Below, one piece after another: positions 63,996-64,000 of a DNA stretch of 64,000 nucleotides; the stretch's first letter is position 1, and each line of letters opens with the position of its first letter. Under the pieces are notes generated by a model. The model ran no database searches, had not been told where the DNA came from, and saw only the letters and a program-made list of their open reading frames with translations. Position numbers and translations under genes: made by a program. The DNA is from Aphodomonas sp964553125 (GTDB lineage: Bacteria > Bacillota > Clostridia > Christensenellales > Aristaeellaceae): NCBI GenBank assembly GCA_964553125.1, contig CAZKJW010000001.1:25386-89385 (forward strand). Direction: 5' to 3'.

Positions 63996-64000
63996 ATGGA
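63996..64000 (-). other. Probable first bases of attR (tRNA-Thr 3' end)
   Basis: ATGGA at the window edge matches the bases at 6409-6413, where TGGA is the complement of the tRNA-Thr CCA end. Only four core bases are visible, so this rests mainly on position after int and the terminator. Confidence 0.5.

Larger units (their letters stand above)
6410..64000 (+). mobile_element. Temperate siphovirus prophage, nearly complete
   Basis: The element starts at a partial tRNA-Thr (6410-6454) and runs to a tyrosine integrase at 62767-63816 followed by a candidate right attachment site at the window edge. It has replication, packaging (HK97-type TerL and portal, protease-capsid fusion), a long tape measure, Dit, Tal, receptor-binding proteins, an NlpC/P60 endolysin and holin. 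Nearly all genes are on the plus strand. Its visibly lower GC content than 1-5464 supports foreign origin. All structural genes appear intact, so it may be inducible, though no CI-like repressor was recognised. Confidence 0.95.

Overview
The window is a fragment of a draft genome (a 100-base run of N at 5831-5930) from an anaerobic, fairly GC-rich bacterium, most likely a gut member of Clostridia. The evidence is the strong AGGAGG ribosome binding sites, the family set on the chromosomal side, and a phage that carries class III (anaerobic) ribonucleotide reductase. Two parts are visible: about 5.5 kb of chromosome (1-5464) and one nearly complete temperate siphovirus prophage from 6410 to the last base.

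Chromosome (1-5464): the end of a MoxR-type AAA+ ATPase and a small unknown partner, a protein joining a possible anti-sigma-type ATPase domain to a degenerate 3-dehydroquinate dehydratase domain, a DUF2798 membrane protein, a trigger-factor-like chaperone without its PPIase domain, and a TylF-type methyltransferase. A broken LysR-type tail and the assembly gap follow, then an unidentified partial gene and the downstream terminators of a tRNA-Thr.

Prophage: integration is at a tRNA-Thr(GGT) gene on the minus strand. Its 3' part (6410-6454) is the left attachment core, and the last bases of the window look like the start of the other copy behind a phage-borne terminator. Layout, left to right: (a) 6.5-17.2 kb, small, mostly membrane or unknown genes, cut into short units by intrinsic terminators, with nine copies of a gapless 28-bp element (P-box) and three copies of a covarying structured RNA; (b) 17.2-25.5 kb, replication: a helicase + putative primase + family B polymerase fused in one 1391-aa protein, an SSB-like protein, an SF2 helicase, and a BrnT/BrnA pair with its own promoter; (c) 25.6-28.9 kb, nucleotide metabolism: NrdD, a zinc protein, NrdG and a MazG-like protein; (d) 28.9-30.4 kb, an iteron-like, AT-rich candidate origin, a zinc-ribbon gene, a type I toxin/antitoxin-RNA locus and the tenth P-box; (e) 30.5-34.1 kb, two nucleases and a 923-aa protein with the DFDGD signature of two-barrel RNA polymerases and three helix-turn-helix segments; (f) 34.6-46.7 kb, packaging and head, interrupted by an AT-rich cargo cassette with its own promoter and terminator and by a possible toxin/immunity pair; (g) 46.7-60.1 kb, tape measure, Dit, Tal and a host-like GC-rich receptor-binding cassette; (h) 60.1-62.6 kb, lysis and small enzymes; (i) 62.6-63.8 kb, integrase.

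Working model: host polymerase transcribes the classical promoters (toxin-antitoxin loci, cargo, zinc-ribbon genes, integrase). The repeated P-box may be the promoter of the phage-encoded DFDGD polymerase, and the three leader RNAs may set readthrough of the many terminators in the early block. No CI-like repressor could be recognised, so control of lysogeny is unexplained. The best leads for something undescribed are the P-box/DFDGD pair, the triple leader RNA, the strand-polar octamer TTGATATT and the mirrored integrase-leader sequence at the two prophage ends.
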